From Streptosporangium roseum DSM 43021 (lineage in GTDB: Bacteria; Actinomycetota; Actinomycetes; Streptosporangiales; Streptosporangiaceae), in the NCBI RefSeq assembly GCF_000024865.1, contig NC_013595.1:3224001-3288000 (forward strand): a stretch of DNA of 64,000 bases, in the 5' to 3' direction. Under the pieces are notes generated by a model. That model was not told the DNA's origin. It did not search any database and saw only the letters and a program-made list of their open reading frames with translations. Every line of letters starts with the position of its first letter. The first letter of the stretch is position 1. Position numbers and translations under genes: made by a program. Positions 35,071 to 45,334 of this stretch are shown piece after piece.

Positions 35071-36214
35071 CACGGCGATGCCCGCCGCCGGTGACGGCCT
35101 CAAGGCGCTCCGCGGCGGTGGCGAACTCCTCGATCATGTCGTGGACGACCCGGCGGGCCGGTCTGACCTGGTTCATCTGGCCCACGACCTGCCCGACGAA
35201 GTAGTTGACGAGCTCCCCGGCGCCGGGGTCGCCGCTGTCGGCCGCCCGGCCGATCCGGGCCATCGCCCCCTCGGCCAGCAGCATCTGCAGCGGCATCGGC
35301 AGCGGTCCCGGGCTCTCCTGCGAGCCGTCCCACTCCTCGGTCCAGGCGGACTTCAGCTGCCGGGCGGGCTTGCCGGTCCGCGACCGGGACCGGACGGTGT
35401 CGGAGGAGGTGGCGGCCAGCATCTTCTGCTTGACCGAGGGCAGGGTCTCGGCCTCCTCCGTGGTCAGCCAGACCGAGCCGCACCACACCCCCTCGGCCCC
35501 CAGCGCGAGCGCGGCGGCCATCTGGCGGCCGCAGGCGATGCCGCCCGCCGCCAGCACCGGGACGTCCACGGCGTCCACGACCTGGGGAACCAGCACCATG
35601 GTGGAGATCTCGCCGGTGTGCCCGCCCGCCTCCGACCCCTGTGCCACGATCACCTCGGCTCCCGCGGCCACCTGGCGCCGGGCGTGCTCGACGGTTCCGA
35701 CCAGCGCGGCGACCGGGACCCCGGCCTCCCGGGCCTTGGCCACCATCTCCGGCGGAGGCGGGCCGAGCGCGCTGGCGATGAGGCCGATCGGGTGCTTGAG
35801 CGCCACGTCGACGAGGCCGGTCGCGCCCTCGGCGGTCACCCGGCGTCCCATCTCGTCGGCGTAGGCCGACATGGCCCCGGTGAACGGCTCCGGCAGGCTC
35901 ACCCCGTACTTGCCGAACAGGTGCGTCACGAAGTCGCGGTGCCGTTCGGGGATGACGTCGAGGAGCCGGGCGCTCCGGTCGGCCGCCGACGCGTCGATCC
36001 CGCCGGGGACGAGGACGTCCACGCCGTACGGCCGGCCGCCGACCCGCTCGTCGATCCAGTTCAGTTCCGCGTCGAGCTGCCGGGGGGAGTAGGCGACGGC
36101 GCCGAGCACGCCCATCCCGCCCGCGTTGGTCACCGCGGCGACCACGTCGCGGCAGTGGCTGAAGGCGAAGAGGGGGAACTCGACGCCGAATCTCTCACAG
36201 ATCGCGGTGCGCAT
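35063..36214 (-). CDS. Nitronate monooxygenase / 2-nitropropane dioxygenase family flavoprotein
   Basis: FMN-dependent TIM-barrel oxidoreductase of 383 residues. The N-terminal FGVEFPLFAFSHCRDVVAAVTNAGGMGVLG, the flavin-binding IVAQGSEAGGHTGE and the phosphate-binding VLAAGGIACGRQMAAALALGAEGVWCGS are typical. HTGE contains the active-site His of class I enzymes. Substrates may be nitronates or related nitro compounds; many paralogues have unknown substrates. TACGGT lies 6 bases before the ATG, so the gene is probably leaderless. Its end is embedded in a duplicated 33-36-base element. Confidence 0.88.
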   Translation of the reverse strand: MRTAICERFGVEFPLFAFSHCRDVVAAVTNAGGMGVLGAVAYSPRQLDAELNWIDERVGGRPYGVDVLVPGGIDASAADRSARLLDVIPERHRDFVTHLFGKYGVSLPEPFTGAMSAYADEMGRRVTAEGATGLVDVALKHPIGLIASALGPPPPEMVAKAREAGVPVAALVGTVEHARRQVAAGAEVIVAQGSEAGGHTGEISTMVLVPQVVDAVDVPVLAAGGIACGRQMAAALALGAEGVWCGSVWLTTEEAETLPSVKQKMLAATSSDTVRSRSRTGKPARQLKSAWTEEWDGSQESPGPLPMPLQMLLAEGAMARIGRAADSGDPGAGELVNYFVGQVVGQMNQVRPARRVVHDMIEEFATAAERLEAVTGGGHRREP

Positions 36215-36265
36215 GCCGCGACCGTAAATCCCAGAACCTTGTTCGGTCCAGGGGGCGGGGGAACT

Positions 36266-37120
36266 TCAGGCGCCGCCGGCCGGCCCGGTCCCGGCGGCCC
36301 CGGCGGGGGCGACACGCTGAACGGATCCGACGGTCCCGGAAGGCGGGGGGTGCTCGGCGGCGCTCAGGAATCCGGCGTGCTCCACGGCCCCCGTGGTTCC
36401 GGCGAGCCCGTCGGCTTCGACGGCTTCGACGGCCTCGCCGGGATCCGCGATCCCGGCGGTGCCGGGATCGACGCGGGTGCCGTTGAGGTGGGGCGGCAGC
36501 CACCCGTCTCCGGGCACGTAGCGGCGGACGACCTTGGCCGGCACGCCGGCGATCACGCTGTGGTCGGGGAACTCGCCGCGCACCACGGCTCCGCCCGCGA
36601 CCACGCACTGCCTGCCGATCCGGGTGCCCGGCAGGATGATCGAGCCGGTGCCCAGCCAGGAGCCCGAGCCGATGACCACGGGGTTGTTGCGCGGCCACTG
36701 GCGGCCGATCGGCGTCTCCGGGTCGTCGTAGACGTGGTTCTGGTCGGTGATGTAGACGTACGGGCCGGTGAACACGTGGTCGCCGATGTCGATCGACTGG
36801 TGGCCGACGATGTGGCTGCCCCGGCCGATCGAGCAGCTCCCGCCGATCCGCACGATCGAGTCCGGGCCCAGGTCCACCCCCGGGCCCATGCCCGCGGAGA
36901 TGGAGACGCGCTCGCCGACCAGGGTGTGCTCGCCTATCTCGATCCAGGCCTCGCCGAAGATCGCGCCGACGGGGAACGACAGGCAGGCGCCGTCACCGAG
37001 GCGGCGGAAGCGGTAACCGGCGGGATTGGCCGGGCTCACCGTGCCGGCCGCCCGGATCGCGGCCCAGCCGCGGTGAATGAGGCTGCCGGCGGCACGCCGT
37101 ACCACGCCACGAATCGACAT
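36266..37120 (-). CDS. Hexapeptide-repeat acyltransferase
   Basis: Left-handed beta-helix transferase of 284 residues. The hexapeptide coils run from about residue 55 to 205 (ISAGMGPGVDLG, VRIGGSCSIGRGSHIVG, IGDHVFTGPYVYITDQNH, VIGSGSWLGTGSIILPGTRIG, VIAGVPAKVVRRYVPG). The DQNH loop holds the likely catalytic His of sugar or antibiotic O-acetyltransferases. The last 70 residues are a Gly/Ala/Pro-rich, low-conservation tail, unusual for the family. TAACTT lies 8 bases before the ATG. It diverges from pyrG. The acceptor substrate is unknown. Confidence 0.87.
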   Translation of the reverse strand: MSIRGVVRRAAGSLIHRGWAAIRAAGTVSPANPAGYRFRRLGDGACLSFPVGAIFGEAWIEIGEHTLVGERVSISAGMGPGVDLGPDSIVRIGGSCSIGRGSHIVGHQSIDIGDHVFTGPYVYITDQNHVYDDPETPIGRQWPRNNPVVIGSGSWLGTGSIILPGTRIGRQCVVAGGAVVRGEFPDHSVIAGVPAKVVRRYVPGDGWLPPHLNGTRVDPGTAGIADPGEAVEAVEADGLAGTTGAVEHAGFLSAAEHPPPSGTVGSVQRVAPAGAAGTGPAGGA

Positions 37121-37255
37121 AACGGCCTAAGTTACCGCTTGGTCATTTTCCAATGGAATGCGGGGCGGGAGACGTCCGGACAGTTCGCGGGAACGGTTTG
37201 ATATCCTGAGAGTCCGTGGACAGGTGGGCCGCTATCAGGGTGTGCCGACTGATCT

Positions 37256-38943
<1,688 letters not shown>

Positions 38944-38947
<4 letters not shown>

Positions 38948-39570
38948 GCGTCTCCGGGCTCGACGTCCAGGACGTCCCGGAGGAGTGGAAGGTCGTCTCC
39001 TCCACCGAGCACTTCAGGGGACGCGTCATCGCCGGGGTGACCGACGCGGTCCTCATGCAGGGCGAGGAGGTCGTCAACCGCGACTACGTGCTCCATCCAG
39101 GATCGGTGGCCGTGGTCGCGCTCGACGGCCAGGACCGGGTGCTGATGATCCGCCAGTACCGCCACCCGGTCCGGCGCCTGCTCTGGGAGCTGCCGGCGGG
39201 CCTGCGTGACGTGGAGGGCGAGCCGCTGCACGTCGGAGCGGCCCGCGAGCTCGCCGAGGAGGCGGGCTACCGGGCACGGACCTGGCACACCCTGGTCGAC
39301 GCCTTCACCTCTCCGGGGATGACCGACGAGCGGACCCGCATCTTCCTCGCCAGGGACCTCAGTCCCATCCCCGAGGGGGAGCTCGACTTCGTTCACCGGC
39401 ACGAGGAGGTCGACATGCCGGTGGTCTGGATTCCCCTGTCCGACGCGGTTCGGCGTGCCCTGGCGGGAATGATCCACAATTCCCAAGCCGTGGCCGGTAT
39501 TCTCGCCGCATACGCCGCTTCGGCGGATGCTTTCGCCTCACTGCGGCCCGCCGACGCGCCGGAGGCATGA
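38944..39570 (+). CDS. NUDIX hydrolase, ADP-ribose pyrophosphatase type
   Basis: A 208-residue hydrolase that would split ADP-ribose or a related nucleoside diphosphate linked to another moiety. The Nudix box is complete: the segment GLRDVEGEPLHVGAARELAEE ends in REL-EE followed by AGY. The preceding RQYRHPVRRLLWELPAG is characteristic of ADP-ribose pyrophosphatases. The GTG overlaps the pyrG stop (GTGA). In related actinobacteria this gene sits between pyrG and xerD, as here. It precedes xerD by 12 bases. Confidence 0.92.
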
Positions 39571-39582
39571 CAGGAGGACACC

Positions 39583-40509
39583 CTGAGCGAGACGGAGGCC
39601 GTCCTCTCCAGCTACCTCGCCCATCTGGCGCTGGAGCGGGGCCTGGCTGCCAACACACTGGCCTCCTACCGCCGTGACCTCCTGCGGTATGTGGAGCATC
39701 TGAAGAGCCGTGGACGCGTCACCTTCGGAGAGATCGCCGAGGGTGACGTCACGGCCTTCCTGGCCGCGCTCAGAGCGGGCGACGAGGAGCACCAGGCCCT
39801 CGTCGCCAGCTCGGCGGCGCGCGCCGTCTCCGCGGTGCGCGGCCTGCACCGCTTCGCGCTGCGGGAGGGTGTCTCCGACCACGACCCGGCCCACGGGGTA
39901 CGGCCGCCGAGGCAGCTCAGGCGGCTGCCCAAGGCGATCAGCGTGAACGACGTGGAGCGGCTCATCGCCGCCTCCGGCCCCGAGGGCGCACCGCTGACGA
40001 TGCGCAACCGGGCGCTGCTGGAGTTGCTGTACGGCACGGGCGCGCGCATCTCCGAGGCCGTGGGCCTCGCGGTGGACGACGTCGACCTGGGTTCCGACAC
40101 CCAGCAGGTGCGGCTGCGCGGCAAGGGCGGGCGCACCCGCCTGGTGCCCCTGGGCCGTTTCGCCAGGGAGGCGCTGGGCGCCTACCTCGCCCGGGCGCGT
40201 CCGGGCATCGCCGCCCACGGAAGGGGCACCTCGGGGCTGTTCCTCAACGCCAGGGGCGGCCGGCTCACCCGCCAGGGCGCGTGGGAGGTCCTCCAGGCGG
40301 CCGCCGAGCGCGGGGGGCTGGCGGGAATCTCCCCCCATATCTTGCGACATTCGTTCGCAACGCACCTCCTAGACGGGGGTGTGGACGTTAGGGTGGTTCA
40401 GGAATTACTCGGCCACGCCTCGGTGACCACCACGCAGGTGTACACCCTGGTCACGGTCGACAAGCTCCGCGAGGCCTATGCCGCGGCGCACCCGCGCGCG
40501 CGGCATTGA
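39583..40509 (+). CDS. xerD: Tyrosine recombinase XerD, apparently starting at CTG
   Basis: Site-specific recombinase that resolves chromosome dimers at dif. The N-terminal SAM-like domain begins LSETEAVLSSYLAHLALERG; the catalytic domain has Arg in GTGARISEAVGL, Lys in GKGGRTR, HILRHSFATHLLDGG, GHASVTTTQ and the nucleophile in VYTLV. Upstream the frame closes at the TGA of the nudix gene (39568-39570). The only codon with a ribosome binding site is CTG at 39583, 5 bases after AGGAGG. The next candidate, GTG at 39691, would delete 36 conserved residues. Confidence 0.92.
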   Translation: MSETEAVLSSYLAHLALERGLAANTLASYRRDLLRYVEHLKSRGRVTFGEIAEGDVTAFLAALRAGDEEHQALVASSAARAVSAVRGLHRFALREGVSDHDPAHGVRPPRQLRRLPKAISVNDVERLIAASGPEGAPLTMRNRALLELLYGTGARISEAVGLAVDDVDLGSDTQQVRLRGKGGRTRLVPLGRFAREALGAYLARARPGIAAHGRGTSGLFLNARGGRLTRQGAWEVLQAAAERGGLAGISPHILRHSFATHLLDGGVDVRVVQELLGHASVTTTQVYTLVTVDKLREAYAAAHPRARH

Positions 40510-40608
40510 CCTTGGTTATGTCCGGGCGTGCCGCCTTGCCGCATACGTGTTGACGCCATAGTGTCCGTCCGGACGGTCCGGTTCGAGGCCGTCAGGGAGG
40601 TTCGACTG

Positions 40609-41556
40609 GTGACTGTGACCACCGACGGTTCTGTCCGGGGAACGACCCCCGGAAACCCCGAGAATCCCTGGGGGGACACCAAGACCGCCGGGACCCCTCA
40701 CACTGGGGGAGTCCTCGGCCCGACCGGGCGACCCCGTCCGGTCTTTCCCGACCCGCCCCCCCGTACGGTGCACGGGCCGGCGCGGGTCGTGGCCATGGTC
40801 AACCAGAAGGGCGGCGTCGGCAAGACGACCACCACCATCAACCTGGGCGCGGCGCTGGCCGAGGCCGGGCTCAAGGTGCTGCTGGTCGACTTCGACCCGC
40901 AGGGCGCCCTCTCCGTCGGCCTCGGGATCAACCCCCACCAGCTCGACCTGACGGTCTACAACCTCCTGATGGAGCGGCAGATCACCGCCAGGGACGTGCT
41001 GATGGAGACCGGTGTCGAGGGCATGGACCTGTTGCCCAGCAACATCGACCTGTCCGCGGCCGAAGTCCAGCTCGTCACGGAGGTCGCCCGCGAGCAGGTG
41101 CTCGGCCGGGTGATCAAGCCCCTCCTGCCCGAGTACGACGTGTGCCTGATCGACTGCCAGCCCTCCCTGGGCCTGCTCACGATCAACGCGCTGGCCTGCG
41201 CGCACGGCGTCATGGTGCCGCTGGAGTGCGAGTTCTTCGCGCTGCGCGGGGTCGCGCTGCTCATGGACACCATCATCAAGGTCCAGCAGCGCATCAACGA
41301 GGACCTGGTCATCGAGGGCCTGCTCGCCACCATGTACGACGCGCGGACCCTGCACGGCCGCGAGGTGCTGGCCCGGGTGGTCGAGGCGTTCGACGACAAG
41401 GTCTACCACACGGTGATCAACCGGACGGTCCGCTTCCCCGACGCCACCGTGGCCGGTGAGCCCATCACCAGCTTCGACTCCTCCTCGCTCGGCGCCAGCG
41501 CCTACCGCGAGCTGGCCCGCGAAGTCCTCACCAGATGGGCCGCGCTGGAGCAGTGA
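40609..41556 (+). CDS. parA: ParA/Soj-family ATPase
   Basis: Walker-type cytoskeletal ATPase of 315 residues, related to Soj/MinD, encoded next to scpAB as in most actinobacteria. A Pro/Gly/Thr-rich N-terminal extension of about 58 residues precedes the deviant Walker A NQKGGVGKTTT with signature Lys, switch I LLVDFDPQGALS and Walker B YDVCLIDCQPSLG. No parB is adjacent, so this is probably the accessory ParA that works with SMC-ScpAB, not the oriC-proximal pair. The GTG at 40609 has GGGAGG 8 bases upstream. Confidence 0.92.
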   Translation: MTVTTDGSVRGTTPGNPENPWGDTKTAGTPHTGGVLGPTGRPRPVFPDPPPRTVHGPARVVAMVNQKGGVGKTTTTINLGAALAEAGLKVLLVDFDPQGALSVGLGINPHQLDLTVYNLLMERQITARDVLMETGVEGMDLLPSNIDLSAAEVQLVTEVAREQVLGRVIKPLLPEYDVCLIDCQPSLGLLTINALACAHGVMVPLECEFFALRGVALLMDTIIKVQQRINEDLVIEGLLATMYDARTLHGREVLARVVEAFDDKVYHTVINRTVRFPDATVAGEPITSFDSSSLGASAYRELAREVLTRWAALEQ

Positions 41557-41574
41557 CCGCGGTCCCGGGTGCGG

Positions 41575-41580
41575 GACAAT
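41575..41580 (+). promoter_or_regulatory. GACAAT -10 box for leaderless scpA
   Basis: GACAAT ends 6 bases before the ATG of scpA and no ribosome binding site intervenes. It suggests an internal promoter within the xerD-parA-scpAB unit. Confidence 0.5.
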
Positions 41581-41586
41581 GGTGGG

Positions 41587-42438
41587 ATGACCGAGCAGCC
41601 GAAGACGGCCGACGGCACCCTGGGGGTGCAGGCGCCCGACGACACCTTCAGGGTGCACCTGGAGGTCTTCGAGGGCCCCTTCGACCTGCTGCTCGGTCTG
41701 ATCTCCAAGCACAAGCTCGACATCACCGAGGTCTCGCTCAGCCAGGTCACCGACGAGTTCATCTCCTACATCCGGGCCCGGGGCCCGGAATGGGACCTGG
41801 AGCAGACGAGCCACTTCCTGCTCGTCGCGGCGACCCTGCTCGACCTCAAGGCGGCCAGGCTGCTGCCCTCGGGCGAGGTCGACGACGAGGAGGACCTCGC
41901 CCTCCTGGAGGCGCGCGACCTGCTGTTCGCCCGCCTCCTGCAGTACCGGGCCTACAAGGAGGTCGTGAAGGTCTTCTCCGGCCGGATGGCCGAAGAGGCC
42001 CTGCGCTTCCCCCGGACCGTGCCGATGGAGGCCCAGTTCGCCAACCTCCTGCCCGAGCTGATCCTCGGCATCGGCCCCGACCGCCTCGCCCAGCTCGCCC
42101 AGCGGGCCTTCGCGCCCAAGGTCCCTCCGTCGGTCTCCGTCGCCCACATCTACCAACCACTCGCCAATGTGCGGGATCAGGCGGTTATCCTTGTCGAGCG
42201 GCTGCGGCGGGTGCGCCGGGCGACCTTCCGGGCCCTCACCTCCGACTGCGCCGGCACCTTCGAGGTCGTCGCGCGTTTCCTGGCCGTCCTGGAGCTCTAC
42301 CGGGAGGCGGCCGTCTCCTTCGACCAGGTGGAGCCCCTCGGGGAACTGCACGTGACCTGGACCGGCAGCGACGACGGAGACGTCGCCGTGGCGGACGACT
42401 ACGACGAGAGCATCAAGAGAGAGCCCGCCCATGACTGA
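41587..42438 (+). CDS. scpA: Segregation and condensation protein A
   Basis: Kleisin subunit that bridges the SMC heads of the condensin complex. The N-terminal kleisin helix region reads FRVHLEVFEGPFDLLLGLISKHKLDITEVSLSQVTDEFI, and the C-terminal winged helix carries RRATFRALTSDCAGTFEVVARFLAVLEL. At 283 residues it is of normal length. The stop is overlapped by the scpB start, so both are translated together. The leaderless box just upstream decides the ATG at 41587 over one 18 bases earlier. Confidence 0.95.
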   Translation: MTEQPKTADGTLGVQAPDDTFRVHLEVFEGPFDLLLGLISKHKLDITEVSLSQVTDEFISYIRARGPEWDLEQTSHFLLVAATLLDLKAARLLPSGEVDDEEDLALLEARDLLFARLLQYRAYKEVVKVFSGRMAEEALRFPRTVPMEAQFANLLPELILGIGPDRLAQLAQRAFAPKVPPSVSVAHIYQPLANVRDQAVILVERLRRVRRATFRALTSDCAGTFEVVARFLAVLELYREAAVSFDQVEPLGELHVTWTGSDDGDVAVADDYDESIKREPAHD

Positions 42439-42988
42439 CGTGGTGCCCGAGCCGGACCTGTACGCCGGGTTGGAGGCCATCCTGCTCGTGGTCGACGAGC
42501 CGGTCGCCGAGATGACCCTCGCTCAGATCCTGGAACGGCCCACCGACGAGGTCGCCGCCGCACTCCGTAAGCTGTCGGCGGAATACACGGAGGCCGGCCG
42601 GGGTTTCGACCTTAGAGAGGTCGCGGGCGGCTGGCGGTTCTACACGCGGGCCGAGTGCGCGGCCCTCGTGGAGCGGTTCGTCCGCGACGGCCAGCAGACG
42701 CGGCTCACCCAGGCCGCGCTGGAGACCCTGGCCGTGGTCGCCTACCGGCAACCGGTCAGCCGGGCCCGGGTGGCGGCCATCCGAGGCGTCAACAGCGACG
42801 GTGTCATGCGCACGCTGGTGACGCGGGGGCTGGTCGAGGAGGCCGGCACCGAACCGGAGAGCCAAGCCTTGCTCTACCGGACAAGTTCGTATTTTCTCGA
42901 GCGGATGGGCCTGAGGGATCTCGACGAGCTCCCCGAGCTGGCACCGTTCCTGCCCGATGACGTGGAAACCCTAGAGGAGCACAAGTAG
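42431..42988 (+). CDS. scpB: Segregation and condensation protein B
   Basis: Kite subunit of the SMC-ScpAB condensin. Two winged-helix domains are visible: the first from LYAGLEAILLVVDEPV to AGGWRFYTRAEC, the second with TRLTQAALETLAVVAYRQPVSRARVAAIRGVN and the conserved YRTSSYFLERMGL. 185 residues is normal. Its ATG lies within the last codons of scpA and its TAG overlaps the GTG of rluB. Confidence 0.95.
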   Translation: MTDVVPEPDLYAGLEAILLVVDEPVAEMTLAQILERPTDEVAAALRKLSAEYTEAGRGFDLREVAGGWRFYTRAECAALVERFVRDGQQTRLTQAALETLAVVAYRQPVSRARVAAIRGVNSDGVMRTLVTRGLVEEAGTEPESQALLYRTSSYFLERMGLRDLDELPELAPFLPDDVETLEEHK

Positions 42989-44853
42989 TGAACAGCAGGC
43001 GTAGTACCCCGTCCGGTGATGGACGCGGTCGAGGCCGTAGCGGAGCCCCGCGCGGTGGCAGCCCCCGTGGGGGCGACAACTCCCGAGGCGGCTCCCGGTC
43101 CGGCGGATCCCGTGGTGGATCGCAGGGCGGGTTCCGCTCCGACGCCCCGCGCCGTGACGACCGCGGCGGGTTCCGCGCCGAGCGCGACGGTTCCCGCAGC
43201 CGGTTCGGCAGGCCCGCCGAGGGCGGTCCCCGCTCCGACGCCCCGCGCCGTGACGACCGTGGTGGTTCGCAGGGCGGGTTCCGCTCCGACGCTCCGCGCC
43301 GTGATGACCGTGGCGGGTTCCGTTCCGACGGCCCGCGCCGTGACGACCGCGGCGGTTCGCAGGGCGGCTTCCGCTCTGACGCTCCGCGCCGTGATGACCG
43401 TGGCGGGTTCCGTTCCGACGGCCCGCGCCGTGACGACCGCGGCGGTTCGCAGGGCGGCTTCCGTTCTGACGCTCCGCGCCGTGACGACCGTGGTTCGCAG
43501 GGCGGCTTCCGCTCCGACGGTCCCCGCCGTGATGACCGCGGTGGTTCGCGTGGTGGTTCGCAGGGCAGGTTCCGTTCTGACGCTCCGCGCCGTGACGACC
43601 GTGGTTCGCAGGGCGGGTTCCGCTCCGACGGTCCCCGCCGTGACGACCGCGGCGGGTTCCGCGCCGAGCGCGACGGTTCCCGCAGCCGGTTCGGCAGGCC
43701 CGCCGAGGGCGGTCCCCGCTCCGACGCCCCGCGCCGTGACGACCGTGGTGGTTCGCAGGGCGGGTTCCGCTCTGACGCTCCGCGCCGTGACGACCGTGGC
43801 GGGTTCCGTTCCGACGGCCCGCGCCGTGACGACCGCGGCGGTTCGCGTGGCAGGTTCGGTGCCGACCGTGGCCGCGGGGAGGCGCCCGGCGCCGGTTCCC
43901 GCAGCCGGTTCGGCAGGGCCGGCCGAGGGGACGAGGTCCAGACGATCGGTGGCAAGCGCGCCGACTCCTACGGCGAGCGCCGTACCGTCGCCGACCGCGG
44001 CCCCGCGAAGGCCGAGCGCAGGCCCGGAGCGATCGACAACGACCGGTTCAAGACCGCCCGCCAGCCCAAGCGCGACTCGGACTTCTACGACCGCGACTAC
44101 GTCGACGAGCGCGACACCACCGAGGTCCCGGACGGCGTCCGGCTGCAGAAGGTCCTCGCCCAGGCGGGCGTGGCCAGCCGCCGGGCCTGCGAGGACATGA
44201 TCGGCGACGGCCGGGTGACGGTCGACGGCCAGGTGGTCCGCCGCTTCGGTGCCCGGGTCGACCCGGCCAAGCAGGTCATCCACGTGGACGGCAAGCGCCT
44301 GCCGACGATGCCCGACCTGGTCTACCTCGCCATCAACAAGCCGATCGGCGTCGTCAGCACCATGTCCGACCCCGACGGCCGCCCCTCGCTGGCCGACTTC
44401 GTGGCCGACCGCACCGAGCGGCTGTTCCACGTGGGCCGCCTGGACACCGAGACCGAAGGCCTCATCCTGCTCACCAACGACGGCGAGCTGGCCAACCGGC
44501 TCACCCACCCGAGCTACGGCGTGCAGAAGAAGTACTGGGCGAAGGTCCCCGGCAGGATCGAGCGTGACCTGGGCCGCCGCCTGAAGAAGGGCATCGAGCT
44601 GGAGGACGGCATCGCCAAGGCCGACTCCTTCACCCTGGTGCAGGAGCATGGGCAGCAGGCCCTGGTGGAGGTCGTCCTGCACGAGGGCCGCAAGCACATC
44701 GTCCGCCGCATGCTGGAGGAGGTCGGGCACCCGGTCATCGACCTGGCCCGCATCGAGTTCGGCCCGGTGAAGCTCGGCCGTCTCAAGCCGGGCACGGTGC
44801 GCGCGCTGACCGTCAAGGAAGTCGGCGAGCTCTACGCCGCCGTCGGCCTGTAA
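42988..44853 (+). CDS. rluB: 23S rRNA pseudouridine synthase, RluB type, with a long repetitive N-terminus
   Basis: Pseudouridine synthase of the RsuA/RluB/E/F family, 621 residues, about twice the core length. Residues 1-360 are a disordered, Arg/Gly/Asp-rich region holding 13 copies of RSD[AG]PRRDDRG. The S4 RNA-binding domain starts near 383 (VRLQKVLAQAGVASRRACE), and the catalytic domain contains FHVGRLDTETEGLILLTNDGEL with the catalytic Asp. RGG-like tails may aid RNA binding or ribosome association, which is inferred. The GTG overlaps the scpB stop. Confidence 0.94.
   Translation: MNSRRSTPSGDGRGRGRSGAPRGGSPRGGDNSRGGSRSGGSRGGSQGGFRSDAPRRDDRGGFRAERDGSRSRFGRPAEGGPRSDAPRRDDRGGSQGGFRSDAPRRDDRGGFRSDGPRRDDRGGSQGGFRSDAPRRDDRGGFRSDGPRRDDRGGSQGGFRSDAPRRDDRGSQGGFRSDGPRRDDRGGSRGGSQGRFRSDAPRRDDRGSQGGFRSDGPRRDDRGGFRAERDGSRSRFGRPAEGGPRSDAPRRDDRGGSQGGFRSDAPRRDDRGGFRSDGPRRDDRGGSRGRFGADRGRGEAPGAGSRSRFGRAGRGDEVQTIGGKRADSYGERRTVADRGPAKAERRPGAIDNDRFKTARQPKRDSDFYDRDYVDERDTTEVPDGVRLQKVLAQAGVASRRACEDMIGDGRVTVDGQVVRRFGARVDPAKQVIHVDGKRLPTMPDLVYLAINKPIGVVSTMSDPDGRPSLADFVADRTERLFHVGRLDTETEGLILLTNDGELANRLTHPSYGVQKKYWAKVPGRIERDLGRRLKKGIELEDGIAKADSFTLVQEHGQQALVEVVLHEGRKHIVRRMLEEVGHPVIDLARIEFGPVKLGRLKPGTVRALTVKEVGELYAAVGL
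43135..43860. repeat. Tandem repeats inside rluB (13 RSDxPRRDDRG units)
   Basis: Units of 39, 48 or 51 bases encode RSD[AG]PRRDDRG followed by GF or GSQGGF. At a larger scale a block of about 140 bases, including the segment that encodes AERDGSRSRFGRPAEGG, occurs twice nearly unchanged (starting near 43150 and near 43638). The repeats differ mainly at synonymous sites and in the A/G position. Confidence 0.9.
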
Positions 44854-44878
44854 CCTTCCGTAATACGCACGTTTAGGA

Positions 44879-44911
44879 CACGCCGGACCGCCTGCGGGGT
44901 GGTCCGGCGTG
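44879..44911 (+). terminator. Hairpin between rluB and aroH
   Basis: Perfect 11-base arms (CACGCCGGACC and its complement) around 11 bases end 20 bases before the aroH start. It may terminate part of the rluB transcript or act as an attenuator for the aromatic amino acid genes; no leader peptide is obvious. Confidence 0.55.
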
Positions 44912-44931
44912 AACGGTATGGAGGAGCGACG

Positions 44932-45291
44932 ATGGTGCGGGCGATCCGGGGCGCGATCCAGGTCGATGGCAACGACCGGGAGGCCATCCTGTCCGGGGTG
45001 ACCGAGCTTGTCACCGAGGTGATGGGGCGCAACAGGCTCACCACCGACGACGTGATCAGCGTGATCTTCACGGCCACGCCCGACCTGACCGCGGAGTTCC
45101 CCGCCCTGGCCGCGCGCAAGCTCGGCTTCCACGACGTCCCGCTGATCTGCGCGTCCGAGATCGACGTCCCGGGCGCGCTGCCCCATGTCGTCCGGCTGAT
45201 GGCCCACGTGGAGACCGACCGGCCCCGCCAGGACATCCAGCACGTCTACCTGCGCGGCGCGGTGGCCCTGCGCGTGGACATCGCCCAGTGA
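44932..45291 (+). CDS. aroH: Chorismate mutase, AroH type
   Basis: Monofunctional chorismate mutase of the trimeric AroH fold, converting chorismate to prephenate. The 119-residue length and the segments VRAIRGAIQVDGNDREAI, FTATPDLTAEFPALAARKLG, LICASEIDVPGALP and IQHVYLRGAVALR match the family; Arg7-like, Glu and Arg active-site residues are present. GGAGG stands 7 bases before the ATG. tyrA follows 43 bases later, so prephenate is passed to the next enzyme. Confidence 0.95.
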   Translation: MVRAIRGAIQVDGNDREAILSGVTELVTEVMGRNRLTTDDVISVIFTATPDLTAEFPALAARKLGFHDVPLICASEIDVPGALPHVVRLMAHVETDRPRQDIQHVYLRGAVALRVDIAQ

Positions 45292-45334
45292 TCCCGTCAT
45301 GCGGCACCACATCCGAGAAGTCCGGGGAGCACGC

